A DNA stretch of 64,000 nucleotides from Rhodoplanes serenus (GCA_945893145.1 CAMDDZ010000002.1:1-64000), one strand, 5' to 3'. Shown: positions 1-8,818, counted from the stretch's first letter. The notes: generated by a model from the sequence alone, not told the origin. Numbers and translations: made by a program.

Positions 1-133
1 GCTTGGTCTCGGTGCCGGCCGGCGAGATCGGACCGCTGAGCTGAGTGAGATTGCCGAGCTTGATGATGTCGGCAGCCTGAGCGCCGGCGCAAAGCGCGCA
101 CAGCATGGTGGTGGCGAGAGCGAGTTTTCGCAT
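1..133 (-). CDS. Branched-chain amino-acid-type ABC substrate-binding protein (5' part only)
   Basis: Start of a periplasmic receptor of the LivK type; only about 44 codons lie in the window and the gene continues past the left edge. The ATG at 133 follows GGAGG (140-144) at good spacing. The encoded peptide begins with a typical Sec signal (MRKLALATTMLCALCAGAQA) and then a mature start resembling these receptors (ADIIKLGNLTQLSGPISPAG). It lies downstream of livF in the same direction, as the last visible gene of the livHMGF operon, so it is probably the receptor for this importer. Ligand unknown: paralogues of this family bind amino acids, amides, urea or aromatic acids. Confidence 0.8.
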   Translation of the reverse strand, partial: MRKLALATTMLCALCAGAQAADIIKLGNLTQLSGPISPAGTETK

Positions 134-227
134 TTTTATCCTCCCTGGCAGTGGCGCTATGAAAGACCTTTGCGCCGCTCGCGCCAAGCCCCCCGGTGCG
201 TGACAAATTGGTGGCAACGAATCGGCG

Positions 228-929
228 TCAGACGCCGACGAAGCGGCGGATCGAATCGTAGTCCGATCCGAGCGCCGCCGAGTCGCCGCTCCAGCGCACC
301 CGGCCGCGTTCCAGCACGTAGTGGCGGTCGGCGAGGCGCGCCAGCACCTTGACGTTCTTGTCGACGATCAGGATCGACTGGCCGCCTGCCTTGAGCGTCC
401 GCAGCACCTTCCAGATTTCCTGCCGGATGATCGGGGCAAGGCCTTCGGTCGCCTCATCGAGGATCAGCAATTCGGGATTGGTCATCAGCGCGCGTGCGAT
501 GGCGAGCATCTGCTGCTCGCCGCCGGAGAGCTGGCCGCCCATCTGCTGCCGCCGCGCGTCGATCCAGGGGAACAGTTCGAGGATTGCAGCCGTGGTCCAG
601 CGCGGTTTGCCGGTGGGCCCGGGGGCCGAAGTGGCGGTGAGATTTTCCCAGACGGTGAGGCTCGGGAAAATGCAGCGGCCCTCCGGCACCAGCCCAAGGC
701 CAAGCTTGGCGATGCGGAACGAGCTGAGACTGCGCAACTCCCTGCCCTCGAAGGTCACCCGTCCGCCGTTCGGCGGCGTCATGCCCATGATGGCGCGGAT
801 GGTCGTGGTCTTGCCCATGCCGTTGCGGCCGAGCAGCGTGACGACCTCGCCGCGCCGCACTTCGAGGTCAATGCCGAACAGCACCTGGCTTTGCCCATAG
901 CCAGCCTGGAGGCCCTCAACCTGGAGCAT
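228..929 (-). CDS. livF: ABC transporter ATP-binding protein, LivF type
   Basis: Second ATPase of a branched-chain amino-acid-type (HAAT) importer; acts at the inner face of the cytoplasmic membrane. The start is taken at ATG 929 (MLQVEGLQAGYG), which overlaps the end of livG by 14 bases; the reading frame stays open further upstream but that part is only livG in another frame. The 233-residue product shows Walker A GRNGMGKTT, signature LSGGEQQ, Walker B LLILDEATEGLAP and the LivF-typical short C-terminus. Transcribed after livG and before the receptor gene at 133. Family assignment is firm; substrate is not. Confidence 0.93.
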   Translation of the reverse strand: MLQVEGLQAGYGQSQVLFGIDLEVRRGEVVTLLGRNGMGKTTTIRAIMGMTPPNGGRVTFEGRELRSLSSFRIAKLGLGLVPEGRCIFPSLTVWENLTATSAPGPTGKPRWTTAAILELFPWIDARRQQMGGQLSGGEQQMLAIARALMTNPELLILDEATEGLAPIIRQEIWKVLRTLKAGGQSILIVDKNVKVLARLADRHYVLERGRVRWSGDSAALGSDYDSIRRFVGV

Positions 930-1698
930 CGAGGCCCCCGGCAAACTCGTCGTCGTCCTCACCGAGATAAGCGATGCGGACCTCGCGAGATTTGCGGATT
1001 TCATCCGGCGTGCCCGACGCGACGATGCGGCCGCCGACCAGCACCGTGATGCGGTCGGCGAGCGAGAACACCACATCCATGTCGTGCTCGATCAGCAGGA
1101 TGGTGTAACGGCCTTTGACACTTGCGAGCAGTTGCGACATGGCGCGCGACTCTTCCATGCCGAGCCCGGCCATCGGCTCGTCGAGCAGCAGCATGACGGG
1201 CGTGGTGGCGAGCGCCATGCCGATTTCGAGCTGCCGGTGCTGACCGTGCGACATGCGCGCCGCGATCCGGCGCCCAAGCGACTCAAGACCGACATCGCCC
1301 AAAAGCTTGCGCGCGGGTTTGCGCAGCCGCTCAATCGTTTCGGCGGGCTGCCAGAACCGGTAACTGTGCGGCTCGGTCGCCTGCACGGCCAGCGCCACAT
1401 TCTCCTCCGCCGTGAAGGTCGGAAAGATGCTGGTGATCTGGAACGAGCGGGCGAGACCGAGCCGCGCGCGATCCGCGGTCTGCAGCGCCGTGATGTCGCG
1501 CCCGGCAAAACGAATATGGCCCGCGTCGGGCGCAAGCTCGCCGGTCAATTGCCCGACCAGCGTGGTCTTGCCAGCGCCGTTCGGTCCGATCAGCGCATGC
1601 GTTTCGCCGGTGCGGATGTTGAGCGTGACGTTGTCGGTCGCGACCAGCGCGCCGAACGATTTACGAAGCCCCTCGATCTCCAGCAGGAACTCGCTCAC
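916..1698 (-). CDS. livG: ABC transporter ATP-binding protein, LivG type
   Basis: First ATPase of the HAAT importer, 260 residues. Walker A is GPNGAGKTT near residue 38 and Walker B is VMLLLDEPMAGL; the H-loop lies in LLIEHDMDVVF. The ABC signature reads MSHGQHRQLEIG rather than the usual LSYGQQR, a modest departure common in this subfamily. It starts at ATG 1698, overlapping the last codons of livM by four bases, and its 3' end overlaps livF, so the ATPases are translationally coupled. Confidence 0.93.
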   Translation of the reverse strand: MSEFLLEIEGLRKSFGALVATDNVTLNIRTGETHALIGPNGAGKTTLVGQLTGELAPDAGHIRFAGRDITALQTADRARLGLARSFQITSIFPTFTAEENVALAVQATEPHSYRFWQPAETIERLRKPARKLLGDVGLESLGRRIAARMSHGQHRQLEIGMALATTPVMLLLDEPMAGLGMEESRAMSQLLASVKGRYTILLIEHDMDVVFSLADRITVLVGGRIVASGTPDEIRKSREVRIAYLGEDDDEFAGGLDAPG

Positions 1699-2714
1699 GG
1701 CCCCGCTCCGGGCTTTTCTTCCGCAGTGGGCTTGGGGACTTCCGGGAAATCAACCTTCGGTTCTTTCGGCACTTCGCCGGCGCCGGTGGCGCGCAGCAAC
1801 ATGCCCCAGATGCCATCTCGCAAGAGCAGCACGCGCGCCACCAGCAACGGCCCGAAGAACAGCATCCAGTGCTCGGTGTAGTCCGACAGCACGTCGCGGA
1901 AGGCGAGAAAGAAGGCCGCGCCGATGACCGGACCGATCAACGAACCGGCCGAGCCGAGGATCACCATGGCGAGGATTTCGCCGGACAATTGCCAGCTCAG
2001 CACCGCCGGATTGACGAACTTGGCGTGGTTCGCCATCAGCGCACCGGCCAGGCCCGCGATGCCGCCCGCAATCACGAAAATCACGAGCTTGTAACGATAC
2101 GGCGGGAAGCCGATCGCCGCGACACGCCGCTCATTGTCGCGGATGCCGCGGATCACCATGCCGAACTCGGACCGCACCAGCCGGTGGCATAGCCACACCA
2201 CCAGCACGAGCAGCACCAGCACGACGTAGTAGAACGTCGCGTGGCTTTCGAGCGAGAGAAATCCGAGATCGTTGCGCCGCTGCGTGCTGAAGCCGTCGTC
2301 ACCGCCCCAGTTGCGCAGGCTCTGCGCGAAATAATAGAGCATCTGCGCGAATGCGAGCGTCACCATGATGAATTGGAATCCGCGCGTCCGCAGCGACAGC
2401 GCGCCAATCGCGAGCGCGAATAGCATGGTGATCAGGATGGCGAGCGGCCAGGCAACGAATGCATTGGTGACGCCTAAGACGATCAGCATGCCGCCCGCAT
2501 AGGCGCCGACGCCGAACAGGCCGGCTTGGCCGAAGGTGATCAGCCCGGTGTAGCCGAGCAGCAGGTCGACGCTGAGCGCCGCCATCCCATAGATCGCGAT
2601 CTGGGTCGCGAAGCGGACGTAGTAGGTGCCGAGCCACGGCGGTAGCAGAATCGCGACGGCAAGCAACAGCAGAAGAAGCCACCCACGCCGTCTGAGCACC
2701 AGGTTGGGGCGCAT
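1695..2714 (-). CDS. livM: ABC transporter permease, LivM type
   Basis: Membrane subunit of the HAAT importer, 339 residues, with a run of hydrophobic helices starting directly after MRPNLVLRRRGW and the family stretch GYTGLITFGQAGLFGVGAYA near residue 55. The cytoplasmic coupling region (RGIRDNERRVAAIGF) matches the EAA-like loop of LivM proteins. A proline- and glutamate-rich hydrophilic tail (EVPKEPKVDFPEVPKPTAEE) extends beyond the last helix and is longer than in E. coli LivM. It sits one base after livH and overlaps livG. Confidence 0.92.
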   Translation of the reverse strand: MRPNLVLRRRGWLLLLLLAVAILLPPWLGTYYVRFATQIAIYGMAALSVDLLLGYTGLITFGQAGLFGVGAYAGGMLIVLGVTNAFVAWPLAILITMLFALAIGALSLRTRGFQFIMVTLAFAQMLYYFAQSLRNWGGDDGFSTQRRNDLGFLSLESHATFYYVVLVLLVLVVWLCHRLVRSEFGMVIRGIRDNERRVAAIGFPPYRYKLVIFVIAGGIAGLAGALMANHAKFVNPAVLSWQLSGEILAMVILGSAGSLIGPVIGAAFFLAFRDVLSDYTEHWMLFFGPLLVARVLLLRDGIWGMLLRATGAGEVPKEPKVDFPEVPKPTAEEKPGAGP

Positions 2715-2715
2715 G

Positions 2716-3615
2716 TCAGCCCCGATGCGCCGCGAACAGCCCGGTGCGGCTGAACAGGAGGACCACCGCCATCAGCACATAGACCGCCATGCCGACCAGC
2801 GCCGAGGTCGCATTGGTCTGGATGGCAAGCGGGATCAACACCCGCGCCAGCGTGTCGAAGATACCGACCATCAGGGCGCCCACGAACGCGCCGCGCACCG
2901 AGCCGATGCCGCCGATCACCACGACGACCAGCGTCAGGATCAGGATCGGATCACCGGCTCCCGGCTCAACCGACAGCAGCGGTCCCATCATGATCCCGGC
3001 CAGCGCAGCCAGCATGGCGCTCAGTGCAAAGACCAGCGTGTAAAGCAGGCTGATGTTGATGCCGAGCGCCGCCACGATCTCGCGGTTGTCGCTGCCGGCG
3101 CGGATCAGCGCGCCGACGCGCGTCCGGGTGATGAGCAGATAGAGGAGCAGGCCCGCCACGATGGCGACTCCGGTGATCACCAGGCGATAGATCGGATAGG
3201 CGCCGCCGGGGATGATCTCGACCGAACCGGTCAGCAAAGGCGGCACCTGGAGCGGGATCGACTCACGTCCCCAGATCACCGTGACGGCTTCGTTGAAGAA
3301 CAGCGTGAGACCAAAGGTCGCCAGCACCTGCTCGAGCGGCCCGCGCCGGTACAGCGGCCGCAGCACGATGATCTCGAGCACGACCGCAACCAGCGCCGAC
3401 ATCAGGAAGGCGAGCGGCACGGCCAGCACGTAGGAGGATGTCCAGTCGAGCGCGGCCATCAGAAAATAGCCGCCGATCATGAACAGCGAGCCGTGCGCCA
3501 GGTTGATGACGCGCATGATGCCGAACACCAGCGTCACGCCCACGGCCATCAAAAACAGCATGAGGCCGAACTGCACGCCGTTGAAAAGCTGCTCGATCAG
3601 CAGCGCGAGCGTCAT
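2716..3615 (-). CDS. livH: ABC transporter permease, LivH type
   Basis: First gene of the visible liv operon; membrane permease of about 299 residues. ATG 3615 (MTLALLIEQLFNGVQFG) is chosen because family similarity begins there; the frame is open to 4326 but that extension is antisense to the SDR gene and reads as low-complexity His/Arg protein. Typical LivH features are visible: GVTLVFGIMRVINLAHGSLF near residue 25 and the coupling loop RAGSDNREIVAALGINI. The promoter should lie in the 120-base divergent gap 3616-3735. Confidence 0.92.
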   Translation of the reverse strand: MTLALLIEQLFNGVQFGLMLFLMAVGVTLVFGIMRVINLAHGSLFMIGGYFLMAALDWTSSYVLAVPLAFLMSALVAVVLEIIVLRPLYRRGPLEQVLATFGLTLFFNEAVTVIWGRESIPLQVPPLLTGSVEIIPGGAYPIYRLVITGVAIVAGLLLYLLITRTRVGALIRAGSDNREIVAALGINISLLYTLVFALSAMLAALAGIMMGPLLSVEPGAGDPILILTLVVVVIGGIGSVRGAFVGALMVGIFDTLARVLIPLAIQTNATSALVGMAVYVLMAVVLLFSRTGLFAAHRG

Positions 3616-3735
3616 GGCAGCCCCACACCGGAAAGCACTGGCATCCCCCTCAGAACCTTGTTTGACGCGCGGGGAGCTTGTCAACAACATGGGCGTCGCG
3701 GGCGAGCCGCCGGGCCGCCCGGAACGGAGCGCGTC

Positions 3736-4575
3736 ATGTCGCCTGCCGAGAGCAAGCCCACGGTCGATCTCAAAAATCTCACCGTGATCGTGACCGGCGC
3801 GGCCGGGGCCATGGGGTGCGCCATGACGCTCGGCCTTGCGAAGGCCGGCGTCCGGGTGGCGGCCGCCGAATTGTCGTCGCGGCGCACGGAGACGAACGAA
3901 CTGCTGGAGGCCGCGCGGCGCGCTTGCCTGCAGGACAAGATCGCGGCCATCGATTGCGACGTCAGCCGCTGGACCGATTGCGACAACGCGGTGAAGGCCG
4001 CAATCGGCCGCTTCGGGGCCGTGCATGGCCTCGTCAACAACGCCGGCATCGGCATGCAGGGCTTCGGCAACGTGGTGGTCGGCAAGCGCAAGCCGTTCTA
4101 CGAACACGACGCCGAGCAGTGGCGCGGCGCCATCGACGCTAACTTCAACGGCGCCTTCATGATGGCCAAGGCCATTGCACCCGTGCTGGTGGCACAGGGC
4201 TGGGGCCGCATCGTCAATGTGGTGACCAGCCATTTCACCATGGTGGCGGAGGGCTTCTCGCCCTACGGTCCCTCGAAGGCCGCGCTCGAAGCCGCGACCG
4301 TGATCTGGTCGAAGGACCTCGCCCACACCGGTGTCACCGTGAACGCACTGCTTCCGGGTGGGCCGGGGAACTCGCGGATGATCCCGCTATCGGAGGTTCC
4401 CGACCGCTCGAAGCTCATTCAGCCCGACGTGATGGTGGCGCCGATCGTGTGGCTGATGTCGCCGCGCTCCGATGGCGTCACCGGACGGCGTTTCATCGGC
4501 AAGGAGTGGGACCCTGCCCTCGACGGCGCGGCCGCGGCACAGAAGGCCGGCGCACCCGCCGGCTGGCCGACGTAA
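3736..4575 (+). CDS. Short-chain dehydrogenase/reductase
   Basis: NAD(P)-dependent oxidoreductase of the classical SDR family, 279 residues, cytoplasmic. Visible motifs: TGAAGAMG (nucleotide-binding glycine motif), NNAGIG (beta-4), catalytic Ser in VNVVTSHF and YGPSK (Tyr/Lys pair). The C-terminus ends in the substrate-loop region and a short alanine-rich tail. Start ATG 3736 (MSPAESKPTVDLKN) is chosen because upstream codons are antisense to livH. It is divergent from the liv operon and followed by the receptor-like gene at 4683. Substrate cannot be named. Confidence 0.88.
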   Translation: MSPAESKPTVDLKNLTVIVTGAAGAMGCAMTLGLAKAGVRVAAAELSSRRTETNELLEAARRACLQDKIAAIDCDVSRWTDCDNAVKAAIGRFGAVHGLVNNAGIGMQGFGNVVVGKRKPFYEHDAEQWRGAIDANFNGAFMMAKAIAPVLVAQGWGRIVNVVTSHFTMVAEGFSPYGPSKAALEAATVIWSKDLAHTGVTVNALLPGGPGNSRMIPLSEVPDRSKLIQPDVMVAPIVWLMSPRSDGVTGRRFIGKEWDPALDGAAAAQKAGAPAGWPT

Positions 4576-4682
4576 GGCTTTAGCACCAGCATTTTGGTGT
4601 TCTAGCAAAAGATGATATCTTTTGGGTCAGGCGGCGCCCCGCAAAAGAGGCGCGCGATGCAACAACGCCGGAGGATCGCAAC

Positions 4683-5555
4683 ATGAAGAAAGTCACCGTC
4701 GCGCCGAAAGGCATGGGCCTCAACGATTTTGTCGCCAAACAGGAAGGCTTCTTCGAAGCCGAGGGCCTCGACGTCACGTTCGACTGGAAAACCTTTCGTG
4801 GCACGCAGTCGAGCTGGAAGGGTCTGAACTACCTGGAGCGGCCGCAGGACCAGCCCTACACCAAGGACAAGGCCGAGGTAATCCAGGGCGCCTGCGTGTG
4901 GGGCTCGATCTGCAACGCGTCCGCCGGCATGGGCAAATTCGTCTCGGAAGCTTACGGCGATTCACCCTGGGCGATCTTCGTGCGGCCGGATTCGAAAATC
5001 CGCCAGCCGAAGGATCTGGCCAACATCCCGATCTCGGTCGGCATGCGGGCCGGCAGCCACTTCAATGTGCCGTTCCGGCTGGAAAAATATCTGCCGCTCG
5101 ATCAGATCAAGACCGTCAACACCGGCGGCTTCGGCGCGCGTCTGAAGGCTCTGCTCGACGGCGAGGTCGAGGCCGCGTCGCTGTTGCCGCCGCAGATCGC
5201 GATGGCCGAACAGCTGGGGCTCCGCAAGATCATCGAGGACACCTTCCACACGTTGTGGTGGGTGCCGACGGGCTTCGATCCGGAGAACACCAATGCCTAT
5301 CTGCGTGCGCTCGACCGCGCCGAGAAGGCGATGGACGCCGACATGGCGAAGTACTATCCGCTGTGGAAGCTCGCGGTGCCGGCCGAGTTCGAGACCTATC
5401 ACAAGTGGGACTTCACCAAGTTCGGCCGTGGCGAGCGCTTCGTCTACAAGACGCTGCCGCACACCGAGTTCGACGAGGTGATGGACCAGGTGAAGCGCTG
5501 GGATCTCGCCCAGTTCTTGAAGGACAAGACCTACGAGGGTCTCGCCGCGCGGTAG
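4683..5555 (+). CDS. SsuA/THI5/NMT1-like protein without signal peptide
   Basis: 290-residue protein with the fold signature of ABC receptors for nitrate/sulfonate/pyrimidine precursors: N-terminal KGMGLNDFVAKQEGFFEAEG, a mid-region ISVGMRAGSHFNVPF and GEVEAASLLPP. The ATG at 4683 has GGAGGA about ten bases upstream and there is no hydrophobic leader, so the product should be cytoplasmic. Leaderless members include enzymes annotated as receptors, for example 4,5-dihydroxyphthalate decarboxylase, so a decarboxylase or other lyase is a real alternative to a binding protein. No permease or ATPase gene is adjacent. A hairpin terminator follows at 5574-5608. Confidence 0.7.
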   Translation: MKKVTVAPKGMGLNDFVAKQEGFFEAEGLDVTFDWKTFRGTQSSWKGLNYLERPQDQPYTKDKAEVIQGACVWGSICNASAGMGKFVSEAYGDSPWAIFVRPDSKIRQPKDLANIPISVGMRAGSHFNVPFRLEKYLPLDQIKTVNTGGFGARLKALLDGEVEAASLLPPQIAMAEQLGLRKIIEDTFHTLWWVPTGFDPENTNAYLRALDRAEKAMDADMAKYYPLWKLAVPAEFETYHKWDFTKFGRGERFVYKTLPHTEFDEVMDQVKRWDLAQFLKDKTYEGLAAR

Positions 5556-5573
5556 TCCGGCCGGCGCCAGACA

Positions 5574-5608
5574 GCGTCCCGTTGCGCGACCCGCGACGGG
5601 ACGCTTTT
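5574..5608 (+). terminator. Rho-independent terminator
   Basis: Nine-base perfect stem GCGTCCCGT (5574-5582) / ACGGGACGC (5596-5604), which can extend inward through TGCG/CGCG pairs, followed directly by TTTT (5605-5608). It lies 18 bases after the stop of the leaderless receptor-like gene and would end that transcript. Confidence 0.8.
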
Positions 5609-5706
5609 CATTGCGGCTCGATGCCGACAGAAGATCGCCGCTTTTTGGCCATTGCTGCCCTACACTCTCACATCTGGGACGCGGGACTGAGGACGGGAGC
5701 GGGTTG

Positions 5707-6270
5707 GTGAAGCAGAGCATTGCGGCGCTGCGCAAGATCACAAGCGTGTTCGCGGGCTTGTTCGTAACGTTGTCGATCGCCGTGGCGCTTACCGGCTGCA
5801 TGGCTTCGACCGAGCCGCTGTTCACTCCGGCGAGCGCGGTAACGCCATTCAAGCCCGCACGCTACTCCTTGCAGAAATACGTGGTGGGGAATTGGCTTCC
5901 CGAGAAGACCGGCTATGTCACGCTGACGGGCTCGACCTACAGCTGGTCGGAGAAGGCTGAGGCGGGACCGTCCGACAACGTCGTCAAGTTCACACTCCAC
6001 GACATCGGCGGCGGCTTCTACGCCGCCATGGCCGACGCGCCGGGCGAGGACTATCGCTACGTCTATGATCTCGTCGAACTGACCCCCGACGGCGCAATGC
6101 AATATGGCATCGATTGCGATGGCCTCGGCCTGGTGCGCGGCATCGAGACCGTCAACTTTCAGCCGGGCGGGCTGAAATGCATGGTCAGCAATGCGGACGA
6201 CCTGAAGGCTGTGTTGCGCGCCCACGCCACTCGCATGTTTCCCAAGCATCGCTACGTGGTGCGGGATTAG
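5707..6270 (+). CDS. Putative lipoprotein A of a tandem pair
   Basis: Unrecognised protein of about 187 residues with a lipoprotein signal: basic start (VKQSIAALRK), hydrophobic segment and lipobox LTGC, so it should be lipid-anchored to a membrane on the periplasmic side. GTG 5707 is chosen because the signal begins there and GGGAG lies about seven bases upstream; an in-frame ATG at 5611 would put 32 unrelated residues before the signal. The mature part has alternating charged and aromatic residues (TLHDIGGGFYAAM) suggesting a beta-rich domain. The gene at 6275 encodes a similar protein: both share xxPLFxPAxAVTP after the lipobox and a later F-LHDxGxGFY motif. Function unknown. Confidence 0.7.
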   Translation: MKQSIAALRKITSVFAGLFVTLSIAVALTGCMASTEPLFTPASAVTPFKPARYSLQKYVVGNWLPEKTGYVTLTGSTYSWSEKAEAGPSDNVVKFTLHDIGGGFYAAMADAPGEDYRYVYDLVELTPDGAMQYGIDCDGLGLVRGIETVNFQPGGLKCMVSNADDLKAVLRAHATRMFPKHRYVVRD

Positions 6271-6274
6271 CGAC

Positions 6275-6817
6275 ATGCGGGCGCATCCGAAGGCGAGCCA
6301 GCGTTTGATCGCACGCGTCGTGGCCGCAGTCGCGCTGGCCGCGATCCTGGCCGGCTGCGTCACCTCCAAGCAACCGCTGTTCGATCCGGCCCAGGCGGTC
6401 ACACCACTCGCCGACGGCACCTTGATCGAGGAAAGCCGCAATCAAGGCAAATGGGTCAAATGGGGGACGATCAAGCTCGTGCGCGACGGCCGGATCTACA
6501 GCGCAAAAAGCGACCGCAGCGACAACGTGCCGAACTTTGCGCTGCATGACGTCGGCGATGGCTTCTACGTCGCGGTCCACACGCGGGCGCCGAACAAGGA
6601 GTCGATCTACGCCTTGTTCGAAAAACAAGGCGACAGCTATCTCTACTACGCTCCGATCTGCAGTGAATTCCAATACGTACGCCTGCCGCGGTCGCTCTGG
6701 CCCGTGATCGACGGAGAGTATTGTTCATACGACAACCGCGAGACGCTGGTGCAGGCGCTCCGGGTCTATGCGCGGCTCAGCAACCCGGTCGCCCGCTACA
6801 CGCCGGCCAAACCGTAA
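6275..6817 (+). CDS. Putative lipoprotein B of a tandem pair
   Basis: 180-residue paralogue of the preceding lipoprotein, four bases downstream. Signal segment ends in lipobox LAGC (about residue 27), followed by VTSKQPLFDPAQAVTP, close to the STEPLFTPASAVTP of the first copy. The FALHDVGDGFYVAV stretch is also shared. The mature region contains cysteines in PICSEF and EYCSYD that the partner matches at IDCDGL and LKCMVS, so a disulfide is possible. The pair presumably arose by tandem duplication. No enzymatic motif is visible. It converges with the carbamoyltransferase gene, three bases separating the stops. Confidence 0.7.
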   Translation: MRAHPKASQRLIARVVAAVALAAILAGCVTSKQPLFDPAQAVTPLADGTLIEESRNQGKWVKWGTIKLVRDGRIYSAKSDRSDNVPNFALHDVGDGFYVAVHTRAPNKESIYALFEKQGDSYLYYAPICSEFQYVRLPRSLWPVIDGEYCSYDNRETLVQALRVYARLSNPVARYTPAKP

Positions 6818-6820
6818 CGA

Positions 6821-8653
6821 TCAATCGAGCTCGAATGCGGACGAATAGTCCTGCTTCAGGGCCGGGTCTTGGGCGGATTTCTGCATGACGCAATTGCCGA
6901 CCACCAGCAGGTCGAGCTCGTTGCCCATGAAGCAGCGGAAGGCGTCCTCCGGCGTGCACACGATCGGCTCGCCGCGCACGTTGAAGCTGGTGTTGACCAG
7001 CACCGGGCAGCCGGTCAGTTCCTTGAAGCGCGTAATCAGCCGGTGATAAAGCGGATTGGTGTTGGCGTGCACGGTCTGGATGCGCGCCGAATAGTCGACG
7101 TGCGTCACCGCCGGGATGGACGAGCGCGCCACGTTGAGCTTGTCGATGCCAAACAGCGCCTGCTCTTCGCTCGTCATGGTGCGGCGCAACTCCTTGCGCA
7201 CGTCCGCCACCAGCAGCATGTAGGGGCTGTCGGCATTGAGTTCGAACCAGTCGGCGACATCCTCGCGCAGCACCGAGGGCGCGAACGGCCGGAAGCTCTC
7301 GCGGTATTTCACCTTGAGATTGAGGTTCCGCTGCATCGACGGCGAGCGCGGATCGCCGAGGATCGAGCGCGCGCCGAGCGAACGCGGCCCAAACTCCATG
7401 CGGCCCTGGAACCAGCCGACCGCCTGGCCGCCGGAGAGCGCCTGCGCCGAGCTTTCCACCATGCGGTCTTCGGTCGCGACCTCGAAACGCGCGCCGGCCT
7501 GTTGCAGCCGTTGTTCGATGTCGGGCTGGGTGAAGCCAGGGCCCAGGAACGAGCCCGCCATGCCGTCGCCGCCGTTGGTCTTGCGCGGCGCACCCTTGTA
7601 GAGATGCGCCGCGGCCAATGCGGCGCCGACCGCGCCGCCGGCATCGCCCGCGGCTGGCTGAATCCAGATATTCTCGAAAGCGCCGTCGCGCAGCATTTTC
7701 CCGTTGGCCACGCAATTGAGCGCCACGCCGCCCGCCAGACACAGGTTGCGTGAGCCGGTCTTCTTGGCGAGATCGCGCGCGATCCGCAACACGATCTCGT
7801 CCAGCACCGCCTGCACCGACGCCGCCACGTCCATGTGGAAGTCGGTCAAGAGCTTGTCCGGCGCGCGCACCGGCTGGCCGAACAGCCTCGCGAACTTGTC
7901 GTTCGTCATGGTCAGACCGGTGCAATAGTCGAAATACGACATATCGAGCCGGAACGAGCCGTCGGGCTTGAGGTCGATCAGATTGTCGAGGATGAGCTTC
8001 TTGTATTTCGGCTCGCCATAGGGCGCGAGCCCCATGACCTTGTACTCGCCGGAGTTCACCTTGAAGCCGGTGTAATAGGTGAACGCCGAGTAGAGCAGGC
8101 CGAGCGAGTGCGGGAAGAAAATCTCCTGGAACACTTCGAGCGTGTTGCCCCTCCCCATCGCGGCCGACGTGGTGGCCCATTCGCCGACGCCGTCCATGGT
8201 CAGCACCACGGCGTCCTCGTAAGGCGACGGGAAAAACGCCGACGCGGCGTGGCTCAGATGGTGCTCGCAGAACAACAGCTTGTTCTGCCAGTCGAACGCT
8301 TCGGAGAAGTGCTTGAACTCCCGGCGCAACAGGCTTTTCTGAAACAGCTTCTCGCTGAGCCACAGCGGCAGCGCCATCTTGAACGAGCGGAAGCCACGCG
8401 GCGCGAAGGCGACGTAGGTTTCCAAGAGCCGCTCGAACTTCAGAAACGGCTTGTCGTAGAACACCACATGGTCGAGGCCGTCGAGCGTGGTGCCGGCCTC
8501 ATCGAGGCAATATTGGATCGCGTTTTGCGGAAACGACGGGTCGTGCTTCTTGCGGGTGAAGCGCTCCTCCTGCGCGGCCGCGACGATGCGGCCGTCCTCG
8601 ACCAGCGCGGCGGCGCTGTCGTGATAAAAAGCGGAGAGGCCGAGGACCCGCAT
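6821..8653 (-). CDS. Carbamoyltransferase, NodU/CmcH/TobZ family
   Basis: 610-residue O-carbamoyltransferase-type protein that transfers carbamoyl from carbamoyl phosphate (through carbamoyl-AMP) to a hydroxyl of a sugar or natural product. The N-terminal Kae1-like domain has the start MRVLGLSAFYHDSAAAL and metal-binding HHLSH (His131, 132, 135). The C-terminal domain has GWFQGRMEFGPRSLGARSIL and KYRESFRPFAPSVL, conserved in NodU and TobZ. ATG 8653 lies six bases after the DUF5989-like gene. No nod genes or antibiotic cluster is in sight; in this three-gene context the substrate is more likely a cell-surface or exported glycan. Confidence 0.92.
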   Translation of the reverse strand: MRVLGLSAFYHDSAAALVEDGRIVAAAQEERFTRKKHDPSFPQNAIQYCLDEAGTTLDGLDHVVFYDKPFLKFERLLETYVAFAPRGFRSFKMALPLWLSEKLFQKSLLRREFKHFSEAFDWQNKLLFCEHHLSHAASAFFPSPYEDAVVLTMDGVGEWATTSAAMGRGNTLEVFQEIFFPHSLGLLYSAFTYYTGFKVNSGEYKVMGLAPYGEPKYKKLILDNLIDLKPDGSFRLDMSYFDYCTGLTMTNDKFARLFGQPVRAPDKLLTDFHMDVAASVQAVLDEIVLRIARDLAKKTGSRNLCLAGGVALNCVANGKMLRDGAFENIWIQPAAGDAGGAVGAALAAAHLYKGAPRKTNGGDGMAGSFLGPGFTQPDIEQRLQQAGARFEVATEDRMVESSAQALSGGQAVGWFQGRMEFGPRSLGARSILGDPRSPSMQRNLNLKVKYRESFRPFAPSVLREDVADWFELNADSPYMLLVADVRKELRRTMTSEEQALFGIDKLNVARSSIPAVTHVDYSARIQTVHANTNPLYHRLITRFKELTGCPVLVNTSFNVRGEPIVCTPEDAFRCFMGNELDLLVVGNCVMQKSAQDPALKQDYSSAFELD

Positions 8654-8659
8654 CGATGA

Positions 8660-8809
8660 TCAGAAGATCGTGTAGATGAACGGCGCCACGGCTGAACCCT
8701 TGGTCAGCACCACCAGCCCGCCGAACACCACCATCATCAGCAGGATCGGCAGCATCCAGAATTTCTTGCGCACCCGCAGGAAACGCCACAACTCGCTCAA
8801 GAAATCCAT
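8660..8809 (-). CDS. DUF5989-like small membrane protein
   Basis: 49-residue protein MDFLSELWRFLRVRKKFWML... with one predicted transmembrane helix (about residues 19-37, LPILLMMVVFGGLVVLTKG) and a basic N-terminal segment. I recognise it as the small DUF5989-type protein that commonly sits between SxtJ-like and carbamoyltransferase genes. It lies nine bases after the SxtJ-like gene and six bases before the carbamoyltransferase, and GGAGCC (8812-8817) provides a ribosome binding site. It may tether or organise the transferase at the membrane; that role is inference. Confidence 0.85.
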   Translation of the reverse strand: MDFLSELWRFLRVRKKFWMLPILLMMVVFGGLVVLTKGSAVAPFIYTIF

Positions 8810-8818
8810 GCTGGCTCC

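Noticed and set aside
3616..4326. N-terminal extension of livH
   Set aside because: The frame is open, but the segment is antisense to the SDR gene and family similarity begins at ATG 3615.
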